Origin: Gelidibacter gilvus
GTDB lineage: Bacteria > Bacteroidota > Bacteroidia > Flavobacteriales > Flavobacteriaceae
DNA length: 64,000 nt
Assembly: GCF_004115975.1 (NCBI RefSeq)
Contig: NZ_SDDZ01000004.1
Span: 124,001-188,000, forward strand
Direction: 5' to 3'
The notes under the pieces were generated by a model. It had not been told where the DNA came from. It made no database searches and was given only the letters and a program-made list of their open reading frames with translations. A program made the translations under genes and the position numbers. Position 1 is the first letter of the stretch, and each line of letters opens with the position of its first letter. Positions 42,577-51,988 of the stretch are shown one piece after another.

Positions 42577-45174
42577 TTGTTTATAAAACACCTGTTTCCC
42601 TGTTTTTTATTTCTATTTTTTTGTATTAAAATCAGTTGGTCACAAAATGTCCCACCTGTTATTGATGCCGTTGGAGATCAGGTATACTGCCCATTGACCC
42701 AGATTCCGGTGGCAACCCACTTTAATATTTCCGATCCTGATGATCATGGAATTTCAGAATTGTTCATTCAAATTTCCACAGGTTATGCCGTCAATCATGA
42801 TCAATTATTTTTGACCGGTACGCATCCCAATGTCACATCCACATGGAATAATACGGAAGGCAAATTAACCCTTTCAGGGGTTGGCAATGCATTGATACCT
42901 TATCCCGATTTGATAAATGCCGTTTTGGAAGTGGTTTTTGAAAGTGATCTGGCTTCGATTTCTGGCGATCGGTATTTTTCATTTACCATAGGAAACGCCA
43001 ATTATTTGCCTTCAACAGGCCATTATTACGAATTTATTTCTGCGGTAGGCATCACTTGGAAAGATGCTGAAATTGCAGCGTCCAACCTAACTTATTACGG
43101 GTTGCAAGGTTATTTGGCGACCATTGGTTCTCCTGAAGAATCACAGTTGGCAGGAGAACAGGCCTCAGGTGCAGGTTGGATTGGAGGTACAGATGAGGAA
43201 GAAGAAGGGGTTTGGAAATGGGCGACCGGACCGGAAGCTGGAGACGTGTTTTGGATTGGTGGCATCAATGGATCGGCGCCACAAGGACAATATGCCAATT
43301 GGAACACTGGAGAACCTAATAATTTAGATGGGGAGGATTATGCACATATCACCGCACCTGGGGTTGGTGTGCGAGGGTCTTGGAACGATTTAAGTAATAC
43401 AGGCAGTAGCAGCGGGGATTACCAGCCTAAAGGTTATATTGTAGAATATGGAGGCATGCCTGGAGATCCTGAAATCGATCTTTCAGGAAGCACCAAAATC
43501 TCAATAAATACAACGCTCCAAGCCATCAACCTGCCGTCCCAAACTCCTGTTTTTATGGAATGTGATTCCGATGCAGACGGGGATGATGCGAATGGTTTTA
43601 CAGATTTTAATCTTAATTCTTATCTACCCGATTTGCTCAATGGGAGTGCAGTATCCGATTTCGATTTCAGCTTTTATACGGATTCAAATTATACGATTTT
43701 GATCGCTGATCCTTCCAATTTTAGAAATACCGTTCAAGATGGCCAACCCATTTATATCCGAATTTTTAATTATGAGTTTGGAACCTGTTCCATTGACACT
43801 TCAATTTTGATAGGTGTTGCGAAATTGCCGGAAGTGCCAAATGGAATTACGTATCAAAATTGTGATAAAGACGGCATTGCCGATGGGTTTACAGATTTTA
43901 ATTTGAATGAAATTGATGTGCTCTTAAATCCGAATAATGCTTCAGGCGTATCAATTAGCTATCATCTCACTCTGGCGAGTGCGAATGCCGGTCCCAATCC
44001 CAGTTATCCTGCTCTAGATCCGTCACCATTTAATAATTCCATTGCTTCCACCATCTATTCACGTGTTGAAAATGCCGATGGGTGTTATGCTGTATCAACC
44101 ATTCATCTACAGGTGTCCACCACGTCTTTTCCTGCAGGCTATCTCCAACAATTAGTTTTTTGTGATAATGATGGCCTTAACGATGGATTTTATGAATTTG
44201 ATTTGAGAAGGAATGAATCGGAGTTTTTCAACCAATTCCCAACAGGTCAAAATCTGAGTGTGCATTATTACGAGGATTTCGAAGATGCACGATTGAATCG
44301 CAATGAAATTCAGAATCCGTCAAGTTTTGTAAACACCAAAACCTTCTCACAGATGATTTTTATTCGGGTTCAAAGCACAGACAACGGCAATTGTTTTGGC
44401 GTTGGACCGCATTTACAATTAACTGTAAATCCTTTGCCGGAATTTTCGGTGATTCAGAGAGAAGGCTTGTGCTTAAATGGAAATCCGATTGTTTTGGAGA
44501 TCGACAATCCTACCGGGAATTATAGTTATATCTGGAACAATGAAACTAATGATGTGGTCAGTACGGAAGCAACGGCAACTATTTCTTCAGGAGGAACTTA
44601 TACGATTATCGCAAGGTCACAGGTTGGCTGTGAATCCGTGCCAGTCCTCTTTCGTGTGGAAGCATCAGAACGTGCCAATTTAACGGATGACAGTATTTCT
44701 ATTGATGATCTCTCGGAGGCGAACACCATCACCATTGACACCGAAAGTTTGGGGATTGGTGATTATGAGTTTTCTTTGGGAAGTAGTTATGGACCGTATC
44801 AAGATGCACCGATTTTCACCAATGTTGCCGCTGGAGTTTATACCCTTTACGCACAGGACAAAAACGGCTGTGGTGTTGCTGACCTGGAGGTGTATGTGAT
44901 GGGTTTTCCAAAGTACTTTACCCCAAACAACGACGGTTTTAATGACCGATGGAATCTCAAAGGTTTTGAGGGACAATTTTCAGCGCAATCCTATATCGAT
45001 ATTTATGATCGTTATGGAACGCTTCTTTCGCGAATACAACTGAATGATCTCGGATGGGACGGCTTTTATAAAGGCGAACCCTTACCAACTAACGATTATT
45101 GGTTCGTAGCGCATTTTTTAGATCATGAAGGTAAACTGCGGAATTATAAAGGGCATTTTAGTCTTGTAAGGTGA
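42577..45174 (+). CDS. C-type-lectin-domain surface protein with T9SS type B sorting domain
   Basis: An 865-residue exported protein. No ATG is in frame between the preceding stop (42565) and the signal peptide, so TTG at 42577 is the likely start (MFIKHLFPCFLFLFFCIK). Residues of about 24-140 resemble a cadherin-like or Ig-like module. Residues of about 145-298 form a C-type lectin domain (YYEFISAVGITWKDAEIAA, LQGYLATIGSPEE, WIGGTDEEEEGVWKWATG, NWNTGEPNN, GYIVEYGG). Several repeats with EC(D/N)xDGxxDGFxxFxL follow (about 325-590), then the T9SS type B/gliding-associated C-terminal domain (YFTPNNDGFNDRWNL to the end). Expected on the cell surface, likely in adhesion or glycan binding. Confidence 0.88.
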   Translation: MFIKHLFPCFLFLFFCIKISWSQNVPPVIDAVGDQVYCPLTQIPVATHFNISDPDDHGISELFIQISTGYAVNHDQLFLTGTHPNVTSTWNNTEGKLTLSGVGNALIPYPDLINAVLEVVFESDLASISGDRYFSFTIGNANYLPSTGHYYEFISAVGITWKDAEIAASNLTYYGLQGYLATIGSPEESQLAGEQASGAGWIGGTDEEEEGVWKWATGPEAGDVFWIGGINGSAPQGQYANWNTGEPNNLDGEDYAHITAPGVGVRGSWNDLSNTGSSSGDYQPKGYIVEYGGMPGDPEIDLSGSTKISINTTLQAINLPSQTPVFMECDSDADGDDANGFTDFNLNSYLPDLLNGSAVSDFDFSFYTDSNYTILIADPSNFRNTVQDGQPIYIRIFNYEFGTCSIDTSILIGVAKLPEVPNGITYQNCDKDGIADGFTDFNLNEIDVLLNPNNASGVSISYHLTLASANAGPNPSYPALDPSPFNNSIASTIYSRVENADGCYAVSTIHLQVSTTSFPAGYLQQLVFCDNDGLNDGFYEFDLRRNESEFFNQFPTGQNLSVHYYEDFEDARLNRNEIQNPSSFVNTKTFSQMIFIRVQSTDNGNCFGVGPHLQLTVNPLPEFSVIQREGLCLNGNPIVLEIDNPTGNYSYIWNNETNDVVSTEATATISSGGTYTIIARSQVGCESVPVLFRVEASERANLTDDSISIDDLSEANTITIDTESLGIGDYEFSLGSSYGPYQDAPIFTNVAAGVYTLYAQDKNGCGVADLEVYVMGFPKYFTPNNDGFNDRWNLKGFEGQFSAQSYIDIYDRYGTLLSRIQLNDLGWDGFYKGEPLPTNDYWFVAHFLDHEGKLRNYKGHFSLVR

Positions 45175-45421
45175 TTTTATTAGTTATTAGTTATGAGTTC
45201 AAAGTTTTGAGCCTCAACTTCAACTTCAATTTCAATTTCCACTTCATAGTCTTCTGCGAATATCTGCGTAATCTGCGGGAAAAACATAAAGTTTATGCTT
45301 CTAGATTTTCAACTTCAACTTCAATTTCATAATCTTCTGAGAATATCTGCGTAATCTGCGGGAAAAACTCAAAGTTTATGCTTCTAGATTTTCAACTTCA
45401 ATTTCAACTTCAACTTCAATT
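45175..45421. repeat. 83-bp direct repeat and TTCAAY hexamer tracts
   Basis: Two near-identical 83-bp units lie at 45244-45326 and 45327-45409, each containing TATCTGCGTAATCTGCGGG, TTTATGCTTCTAGATTTTC and a TTCAAY hexamer tract. A further hexamer tract precedes them (about 45209-45243) and one follows to 45428. No gene is present. Confidence 0.85.
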
Positions 45422-46102
45422 TCAATTTGGCTCCAGCATCCCCATAACCATTTTTACTCCAAGGGTCGCCGTTTCAGGAATGACCGTTAAATTCCCACGA
45501 CTCGTCATGGCAGGTTTGGGATCAATAAAAAAGATCGGGATCCCTTCAGGAACATAATGCATTAAGCCAGCTGCAGGATAAACTTGCATTGACGTTCCAA
45601 TAATGATCAGAACATCGGCTGTGGCACAAATTTCCATGGCGGTATCCATCATCGGGACCATTTCCCCAAACCATACAATATGTGGTCTCAATTGGTGACC
45701 TTGTGGGCAGGTGTCTCCCATTTTAATATCGTCTCGATGTTCAAAATAACTGAGTTCGTCAACAACGTTTCTAACTTTTAGTAATTCGCCATGCAAATGA
45801 ACGACTTCAGTGCTTCCTGCACGTTCATGCAAGTCGTCCACATTTTGTGTGATGATGGAGACCTTGTAATCTTTTTCGAGCGATGCCAAATCATAATGTG
45901 CCGCATTGGGTTCTACGCTTAGCAACTGTCGTCTCCGTTGGTTGTAAAAGTCAAGGACCAACTCCGGGTTTTCCTGAAATCCTTCAGGTGTTGCCACCTG
46001 CATCACATCATGGCCTTCCCATAATCCGTCCGCATCCCTAAAAGTTTTTATGCCGCTTTCAGCACTCATACCAGCGCCAGTAAGTACAACAATATGTTTC
46101 AT
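45422..46102 (-). CDS. Sir2-family NAD-dependent protein deacylase (zinc-site-free)
   Basis: A 226-residue sirtuin starting at the ATG at 46102 (the frame opens at a TTG at 46147, 15 codons earlier). Motifs are the NAD-binding GAGMSAESGIKTFRDADG, TQNVDDLHERAG, catalytic HLHGEL and IIGTSMQVYPAAGL. The class III pattern FYNQRR, with Tyr and Arg spaced as in CobB and SIRT5, points to desuccinylase-type activity. The small domain lacks the zinc tetracysteine: only one cysteine (DTCPQGHQ) is present there. It removes acyl groups from lysines using NAD. Confidence 0.88.
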   Translation of the reverse strand: MKHIVVLTGAGMSAESGIKTFRDADGLWEGHDVMQVATPEGFQENPELVLDFYNQRRRQLLSVEPNAAHYDLASLEKDYKVSIITQNVDDLHERAGSTEVVHLHGELLKVRNVVDELSYFEHRDDIKMGDTCPQGHQLRPHIVWFGEMVPMMDTAMEICATADVLIIIGTSMQVYPAAGLMHYVPEGIPIFFIDPKPAMTSRGNLTVIPETATLGVKMVMGMLEPN

Positions 46103-46275
46103 GTGTTTAGTCTTTATCTTATTATTTAATTCATTTACAAGTTTCAAAAGTCATTTGTCAAGCTTCATAAGGTTTCAATATCATAAAAAACGGAAATCCT
46201 TAGAAGAAATAACACCTCTAAACTTGGGGTCGCATTATCTTTGTTTCGTTACTTTGCCTAATATAACCTATTTCA

Positions 46276-46941
46276 ATGATTGACCTCCAACTTTTAGAAC
46301 ATTTAGAATCGCATCTCACAACACAACGAAAAGCACGATTTGATGCGGTCATTACAAATCGGACCAAGCATTTTACGGTAGCTACTGAAGACGTTTATCA
46401 ATTGCACAACACGAGTGCCGTGATCAGGAGTTGTGATGTCTTTGGCATTCAAGAGGTGCATATAGTGGAAGAGCGGAATTCCAAACGCATTGATCGGGAA
46501 ATCGCCATGGGGTCTCAAAAGTGGGTAGATTTGAAGCGATTTCATACGGTTAAAGACTGTATCAAAAACCTGAAACAAAACGGGTATCAAATAGTGGCCA
46601 CAACGCCGCATGAGAACGATCAGCTCCTTGCCGATTTCGACATCACTAAGAAGTCCTGTTTCTTTTTTGGAAGGGAAACCGAAGGGCTATCCCAAGAAGT
46701 GTTGGATGCTGCAGATTGCTATTTAAAAATCCCTATGGTAGGCTTTACAGAGAGTTTAAATATTTCTGTATCGGCGGCCATTATTTTACAGGATGTCACA
46801 AATAAGTTACGGAGATCTGATATAGAATGGCAATTGTCCGAGCAGGAACAATTGGAAAAGCGATTGGATTGGGTTTCAAAAACCCTGAAAAGTTATGATG
46901 GGATTGTGGCGCGTTACTATCAAGAAGTAAAGTCTACCTAG
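46276..46941 (+). CDS. TrmH-family tRNA/rRNA 2'-O-methyltransferase
   Basis: A 221-residue SPOUT methyltransferase. The knot motifs are visible: TSAVIRSCDVFGIQEVHIVE, FFFGRETEGLSQEVLDAAD, and KIPMVGFTESLNISVSAAIIL. It resembles TrmH, which methylates G18 of tRNA, more than RlmB, because the N-terminal RNA-binding extension is short and helical. The 3' end overlaps the convergent gene by 8 bases. The exact RNA target is inferred. Confidence 0.88.
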   Translation: MIDLQLLEHLESHLTTQRKARFDAVITNRTKHFTVATEDVYQLHNTSAVIRSCDVFGIQEVHIVEERNSKRIDREIAMGSQKWVDLKRFHTVKDCIKNLKQNGYQIVATTPHENDQLLADFDITKKSCFFFGRETEGLSQEVLDAADCYLKIPMVGFTESLNISVSAAIILQDVTNKLRRSDIEWQLSEQEQLEKRLDWVSKTLKSYDGIVARYYQEVKST

Positions 46942-47707
46942 ACCTACGTTGGCTTCTGCTCAGGATTTTGTATTCTTCGTAACATTCGTTGATGGCATCC
47001 AAGATTTGAAGATCATTGGCTGTTTGAATAAACTCTCTGGAGTAGTTGCATTGGCTGACAATTTCATCTAAATCAATCCGATCGACCTCTAACAAGACCA
47101 TAAGCATTTCACGATCAAAACGAGACGCCAAAAGATTTCTGATTTCATCGTCCTTCTTCATCTGCTTTAACTTCTGCAGCTCATTGGGTTTTTTCCCAAA
47201 CATATTGTATAAAAAGTCGGCAGGATTAAAGAGGGCTCCTAAAACCTTATTTACTGCACCGGTGTTGCCCGCTTCGTATCCTGTTGAGGATAATCCGGAA
47301 ATACTATATCGGTAATTGGTTTTAACGGGAACTTGTTTGATGTCAATTTCTAAATACCCTGTAAGTCGCAACTGATTCACGACCACTTCTTCTAAAGCGA
47401 GCGCCAATTCTGTCATTTCAATTTTGGTTTCCCCAAATTTCAACCAGTCGTTTGTCACCCTAACCTTAATGGATTTATAGCCTAAAAAAGAAAAGTGCAG
47501 CGTGTCATTTGCCGCTGCTTTTATTTCGAATTGACCTGTACTGTTGGTAGTGGTACCAATTACTTGATTTAAGTTGACAATATTTACACTTTCCAAAATG
47601 TCGTTCGTACTCGTGCTATAAACCACGCCTTTAACAGCGGTCGGTTCCTGTGCCAAACTCAGTGAAGAAATGAAGAAAAAAGCAGTAAGTATTAGTAGGT
47701 GCCTCAT
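46934..47707 (-). CDS. Exported protein with carboxypeptidase regulatory-like domain
   Basis: A 257-residue protein from the ATG at 47707, which begins a good signal peptide (MRHLLILTAFFFISSLSLAQ). An upstream in-frame extension to 47791 is hydrophobic but unlike a normal start. Residues of about 22-105 form a CarboxypepD_reg-like beta sandwich (AVKGVVYSTSTNDILESVNI, IGTTTNSTGQFEIKAAANDT, LHFSFLGYKSIKVRV). The C-terminal 100 residues are helical and charged and unrecognised. Such proteins occur widely in flavobacterial envelopes. Confidence 0.75.
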   Translation of the reverse strand: MRHLLILTAFFFISSLSLAQEPTAVKGVVYSTSTNDILESVNIVNLNQVIGTTTNSTGQFEIKAAANDTLHFSFLGYKSIKVRVTNDWLKFGETKIEMTELALALEEVVVNQLRLTGYLEIDIKQVPVKTNYRYSISGLSSTGYEAGNTGAVNKVLGALFNPADFLYNMFGKKPNELQKLKQMKKDDEIRNLLASRFDREMLMVLLEVDRIDLDEIVSQCNYSREFIQTANDLQILDAINECYEEYKILSRSQRRSR

Positions 47708-47895
47708 TGGTTTATTTATCCGATAAAAATAAGAAACAAAACTCACAAAGATGTTGAAACCTTGGAAAATTGATATAATATTAACTTTCAATAGCGGGAG
47801 GGGTTTATAAGTTCAGAGTTATGAGTTCAGAGTTCAGAGTGGTGAGGGGTGATCTACAAAAATCTCATAGTTCCTTTTGCGAAATTCAGGAAAAT

Positions 47896-47935
47896 AAAAA
47901 ACGAAGTGAAAAGTTTTAATTTCCCACTTCGTTAT
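47896..47935 (-). terminator. Terminator of the DEAD-box helicase gene
   Basis: AACGAAGTG (47900-47908) and CACTTCGTT (47925-47933) with a loop of 16 nt, followed on the minus strand by T6. It lies about 107 nt after the helicase stop codon; the interval shows nothing else. Confidence 0.75.
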
Positions 47936-48041
47936 ATTTAAGGTTTAAAATTTCAAACTTAGACTTGGTCTTGCCTGAAATCTGTCATAGGTCTTCGGTC
48001 ATCCGTCAATTTTCTGACTTCAAGCTTCCCGCTTCCCGCGT

Positions 48042-49937
48042 CTATCTTCGCGACTGTCTTGGTCTTGAGAAACCAGAATCACCTGATTTTTCAGTAACGC
48101 CAGCACGTCTGTCGCGTCTGTTTGGACCAGAACTTTCTTCTGAGCGTCTTGGTCTTGAAGCATCTGAACTTCTTCTGTCGCCTCTATGACCTGCCGATTT
48201 AAAATCGCCGCCAGAACGTCTTTCGCCGCGAGGTTTAAAGTCGCCATCTGAGCGTCTTCCACCGCCACTGCCACCAGAACGTCTTTTGTTTCTACTTGTG
48301 CCTCCGCCTTGGTCTTCACTGACCTCAACATTTACAAAACGGCCATTGTGTTTATAATCGTTGAAAAAAGCCAATACTTTCTCTTGTAATCCCTTTTCGG
48401 TATTAAAGAAAGAGAAACTGTCCTTAACATCAACTTTAAAGACATCGTCTCTTCCAAGTTCAAGAATTTCTTTTAAGAAATCCTTCAAGCTCATCCAATC
48501 ATAGCCGTCTTTTTTACCAACATTGATAAAGTAACGTGAAGAATCATCATTGCCGCCAAAATCACGACCAAAATCTCTTCCAGAATCGCCTTCTCTATCA
48601 CTTCCGCGAGATTCCGGCACTGCTAAGTTTTTCGATTTATTATAGTAGTTAAAGAATCGTGTGAATTCTACAGAAAAGAATTTTTGAATCAATTCTTCTT
48701 TAGAGGTTTCCTCAAGCAATTCGTTAATACTTGTAAGGTATTTTTCAATCTCAGGATTGATTTCAGTCTTATGGATCTTATTTGCCAAAGACATCAACTG
48801 TACTTCGCAAATTTCCATTCCGTCAGGAATATCCTTTTTAACAAAGCTCTTATTGATGATGCGCTCAATACTTTTTATTTTGCGCAATTCACTTTTTGAA
48901 ACAATAACTATGGAAACTCCAGTCTTGCCTGCACGTCCTGTTCTTCCTGAACGGTGGGTGTAGGTTTCGATCTCATCTGGTAATTGATAGTTAATAACAT
49001 GCGTAATATTGTCAACATCAATCCCACGTGCGGCAACATCAGTAGCCACCAACATCTGGATTTGATTCTTACGGAAAGAGTTCATGACCATATCACGTTG
49101 GTTCTGGCTTAAATCGCCATGCAAAGCACCTGCGCTATAGCCATCTTCGATCAATTGCTCAGCAACTTTTTGCGTATCGCGTTTGGTACGACAGAAAATG
49201 ACTGAAAATATATCAGGATGTGCGTCGGCCAAACGTTTTAAAGCTTGGTAACGGTCACGAGAATTAACTAAGTAATACTCATGTGATACTTGATTGGTAC
49301 TTTCATTTTTATTTCCAACAGTAATTTCAACAGGCGAATTCATGAATTTCTTCGCAATGTTCGAAACTTCTTTTGGCATGGTTGCAGAAAACAACCAGGT
49401 GTTTTTGTCTGCTGGAGAATGGGAAAGAATATCTGTGATATCCTCATAAAAGCCCATGTTCAACATTTCATCGGCCTCATCAAGGACAGCGTATTCGATT
49501 TTAGAAATGTCAACCATATTACGGTTGATCATATCTTTCATACGTCCTGGAGTGGCTACAATGATTTGTGCACCTCTTTTTACTTCTCTTGCTTGGTCAC
49601 TAATGCTTGCACCACCATAAATAGCGGCAACATTAAAGCCTTTGCAATATTTTCCGTAATTCTTTAATTCGTTGGTAATTTGCAAACAAAGTTCACGAGT
49701 AGGAGAGAGGATCAATCCTTGGGTTGTTCTGCTCTCAATGTTGATTTTTTGCAACATTGGAAAGCCGAAGGCCGCAGTTTTACCTGTTCCTGTTTGTGCT
49801 AAGGCCACTAAGTCAGTGTCTTGCTCTAATAAAATTGGAATTGCTTTTGCTTGGACATCACTTGGCGTTATAAAGCCAATATCAGTAATAGCCCGTAATA
49901 GGTCATCATTAAGACCTAAATCTTGGAATGTGATCAT
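48042..49937 (-). CDS. DEAD-box RNA helicase with RGG/RS-rich tail
   Basis: A 631-residue helicase. Core motifs are Q-motif FQDLGLNDDLLRAI, Walker A ALAQTGTGKTAAF, PTRELCLQI, DEADEML, SATMP, VATDVAARGIDVDN and HRSGRTGRAG. After the core, residues of about 465-540 form a DbpA-like RNA-binding domain (INVGKKDGYDWMSLKDFLKEI, VFKVDVKDSFSFFNTEKGL). The last 90 residues are a disordered Arg/Ser/Gly-rich tail. It is close to CshA/DeaD-type helicases that act in ribosome assembly and cold adaptation. A long leader precedes it. Confidence 0.9.
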   Translation of the reverse strand: MITFQDLGLNDDLLRAITDIGFITPSDVQAKAIPILLEQDTDLVALAQTGTGKTAAFGFPMLQKINIESRTTQGLILSPTRELCLQITNELKNYGKYCKGFNVAAIYGGASISDQAREVKRGAQIIVATPGRMKDMINRNMVDISKIEYAVLDEADEMLNMGFYEDITDILSHSPADKNTWLFSATMPKEVSNIAKKFMNSPVEITVGNKNESTNQVSHEYYLVNSRDRYQALKRLADAHPDIFSVIFCRTKRDTQKVAEQLIEDGYSAGALHGDLSQNQRDMVMNSFRKNQIQMLVATDVAARGIDVDNITHVINYQLPDEIETYTHRSGRTGRAGKTGVSIVIVSKSELRKIKSIERIINKSFVKKDIPDGMEICEVQLMSLANKIHKTEINPEIEKYLTSINELLEETSKEELIQKFFSVEFTRFFNYYNKSKNLAVPESRGSDREGDSGRDFGRDFGGNDDSSRYFINVGKKDGYDWMSLKDFLKEILELGRDDVFKVDVKDSFSFFNTEKGLQEKVLAFFNDYKHNGRFVNVEVSEDQGGGTSRNKRRSGGSGGGRRSDGDFKPRGERRSGGDFKSAGHRGDRRSSDASRPRRSEESSGPNRRDRRAGVTEKSGDSGFSRPRQSRR

Positions 49938-50329
49938 TCGATTTAATATGTATTTGATTATGTTCTTGTGGTGTTACAACAGAAGCGAATCGACATACAA
50001 AACCTAAACTCCCAGTAACACATCCTCACCTTGAGGAAATTTTTCAAGTTGCAAAGGTACAATTTTAATTATCACATTTCCTAATTCTAAAGTGAATGAT
50101 TTGTAAATAATTTATTTCGATATAGTAAAGATTATAAAATAGTTCATAAACCCAATAAAACAACGAGTTAAGGGATTTAAAAATGACTTCTTTCTTTTTG
50201 AAAAGTATGTCATTGGAAATGGAATGGCAATTGTAGTTAAACCAAATAGGTTTGTTTATTAGTTTTTGAAAGCTGTAGGAAGTATAATCTTACCGCATTT
50301 GATCCTTTATCAGACAACACTGTGAATAC
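49938..50329 (-). promoter_or_regulatory. Long upstream region of the DEAD-box gene with a -7 box
   Basis: On the minus strand a TACCTTTG box (complement at 50052-50059) matches the -7 consensus; no good TTG box is seen. It implies a leader of about 110 nt before the helicase start, including a TTGAGGAAATTTTTCAAG hairpin. The remaining 50060-50329 part contains nothing I recognise. Confidence 0.4.
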
Positions 50330-50905
50330 TTAAATAGAATTTAAAAAATCAACAAGTTGTTGCACCGCTTTTCCTCGGTGTCCAATGCGATTTTTTTCAT
50401 CTAAAGAGATTTCTGCAAATGTTTGATCATAGCCTTCAGCCTTGAAAATTGGATCATATCCAAAGCCCTTGTCACCACTTTTGTCCTTTGTAATCTCACC
50501 TTCACAAATGCCTGTAAATTGATGCTGTGTCCCATTCAGTTCCAAGGCAATCACGGTTTTAAACTGTGCCTTTCTGTTAGCTGAATGTTCAAGGTTTTTA
50601 AGGAGTTTTTGAATGTTGTCTTCTGAGTTGCGTTGTTCCCCTGCATAACGAGCGGAATAAACTCCTGGAGCGCCGTTAAGCGCATCCACTTCCAAACCGG
50701 TATCGTCGGCAAAACAATCATAGCCATAATGGGTTTTGATGTATGCCGCTTTCTGTATGGCATTCCCTTCAATGGTGTCTTGGGTTTCAGGCACATCTTC
50801 AAAACATCCAATATCTTCAAGACTCAATAGCGTTATACTTTTGGGAATGAAGCTTTGGACTTCTTTGAGTTTGTTGTGGTTGTTGGTGGCGAATACGAGT
50901 TTCAT
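50330..50905 (-). CDS. rdgB: Non-canonical purine NTP pyrophosphatase (RdgB/HAM1 family)
   Basis: A 191-residue protein opening KLVFATNNHNKLKEV, the family's nucleotide-binding start. It contains DTIEGNAIQKA, CFADDTGLEVDALNGAPGVYSARYAG, and GFGYDPIF near 150, all diagnostic. It hydrolyses ITP, dITP and XTP to monophosphates, keeping deaminated purines out of DNA and RNA. It appears to be transcribed alone. Confidence 0.94.
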   Translation of the reverse strand: MKLVFATNNHNKLKEVQSFIPKSITLLSLEDIGCFEDVPETQDTIEGNAIQKAAYIKTHYGYDCFADDTGLEVDALNGAPGVYSARYAGEQRNSEDNIQKLLKNLEHSANRKAQFKTVIALELNGTQHQFTGICEGEITKDKSGDKGFGYDPIFKAEGYDQTFAEISLDEKNRIGHRGKAVQQLVDFLNSI

Positions 50906-51106
50906 GGCAATAGATTGATCGGTAAAATTACTTTAATAATTTCAATATTACCTAGTGTTTGGACCACTAGAAACTATCCTGCCCGTCCAAAGGTGGAAAA
51001 CAAGAAACACTATTCAAGAGCAACTTTATGCTTATTTTATGATGTTTGTCAGCTTTTCTTCCTTTTTAAACCTTTAATTTAGTCTTATAATTTAAAAACA
51101 ATAGTT

Positions 51107-51406
51107 ATGACAGTAAACATTCAATTCGTAAATTTAGACTATAGCGACTCACTTGCAGAGCATACAGCTCAAAAATTAAATAAAATGGCTGAAAAATATG
51201 ATTGGCTGATCAATGCCGACGTGTTTTTTAAAGAAGAAGGCACCAATCCTGAAAAAGGAAAGATTTGTAATATTAGATTGAGCTTGCCAGGACCGCAAAT
51301 ATTTGCTACTTCTGATGAGAAAAACTTTGAAATGTCCGTCAAGGAAACGATCAGCGATTTGGAAATTCAATTAAAAAAGAGAAAACAGACCTATAAGACG
51401 CATTAG
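51107..51406 (+). CDS. hpf: Ribosome hibernation-promoting factor, short form
   Basis: A 99-residue protein of the HPF/RaiA/YfiA family: VNIQFVNLDYSDSLAEHTAQKL, then LINADVFFKEEG, and EKNFEMSVKETISDLEIQLKKRK. It has only the S30AE domain and no C-terminal dimerisation domain, so it is the short form. It should bind the small ribosomal subunit at the decoding region in stationary phase. Start at 51107 follows an AT-rich upstream region without a clear consensus promoter. Confidence 0.88.
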   Translation: MTVNIQFVNLDYSDSLAEHTAQKLNKMAEKYDWLINADVFFKEEGTNPEKGKICNIRLSLPGPQIFATSDEKNFEMSVKETISDLEIQLKKRKQTYKTH

Positions 51407-51550
51407 GCTTGAGGAATTAGGTATGAGGCATTAGGATTTAGTTATGAGAAAAAATTGAAGTTGAAATTGAACTTGAACTTTGCAATATTATCTCAAGTTT
51501 GAAATCTTTCAGAAACTAGCTTGCCTCAAACCTCACACCTCAAACCTATT

Positions 51551-51669
51551 TCACCGATGTTGAAAAGGTTCATTCCTTAAAATCGTAAAAGCACGATACA
51601 GTTGTTCTATCATGACCGTATCATTTGATGGGAAAATGTCATTTTTGATAATGATATTTTCCCATTTGC
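51551..51669 (-). pseudogene. Degraded duplicate of the rlmH 3' end
   Basis: About 117 bp align with the last 121 bp of intact rlmH (54731-54851), with roughly 90 percent identity and one 4-bp deletion. On the minus strand it reads NGKISLSKMTFSHQMIR and then shifts frame; after the deletion the other frame continues MIEQLYRAFTILRNEP to a TGA stop. Same orientation as rlmH. The similarity stops abruptly at both ends, so only the 3' end was duplicated. It is not expressed as protein. Confidence 0.85.
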
Positions 51670-51707
51670 ATTGTTATCAACTTCTAATGAAAGTTCATTG
51701 AGACTAA

Positions 51708-51738
51708 CCACCGCAGCGCCGGTGGTTATTTTTTTAAA
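51708..51738 (+). terminator. Hairpin with T run, orphan terminator
   Basis: TAACCACCG and CGGTGGTTA form a 9-bp stem with a GC-rich loop, followed by T7. No gene ends just before it on the plus strand; it might end a transcript from hpf or be part of the inserted segment. Confidence 0.6.
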
Positions 51739-51988
51739 GCCATATCCATGTGTATTTATTATAGTCTCAATAACCATAATGGTAAGAACCAAAGTCGATG
51801 ACATTTATCAGCGAATTCAAAATCTCAGAATTGGTTTAAATCAGATTTATGACTGTTGGATATCAAAATTTAGCCATTCATATCATTTCAGGATTTTCGA
51901 AGACTTTTTCAAATAATTTAGTGGTTGTAAAAGAATGATCATCAATTACAAATCAAAAAACGAATAGTAATCTTAAAATTTTTCTATC

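Noticed and set aside
48020-48331. A minus-strand 103-codon frame inside the DEAD-box gene end
   Set aside because: It is an out-of-frame reading of the Arg/Ser/Gly-rich tail of the helicase and has no start signals or domain of its own.
51671-51916. A plus-strand 81-codon frame after the rlmH remnant
   Set aside because: It crosses a hairpin terminator, has no likely promoter or family, and the composition is not protein-like.
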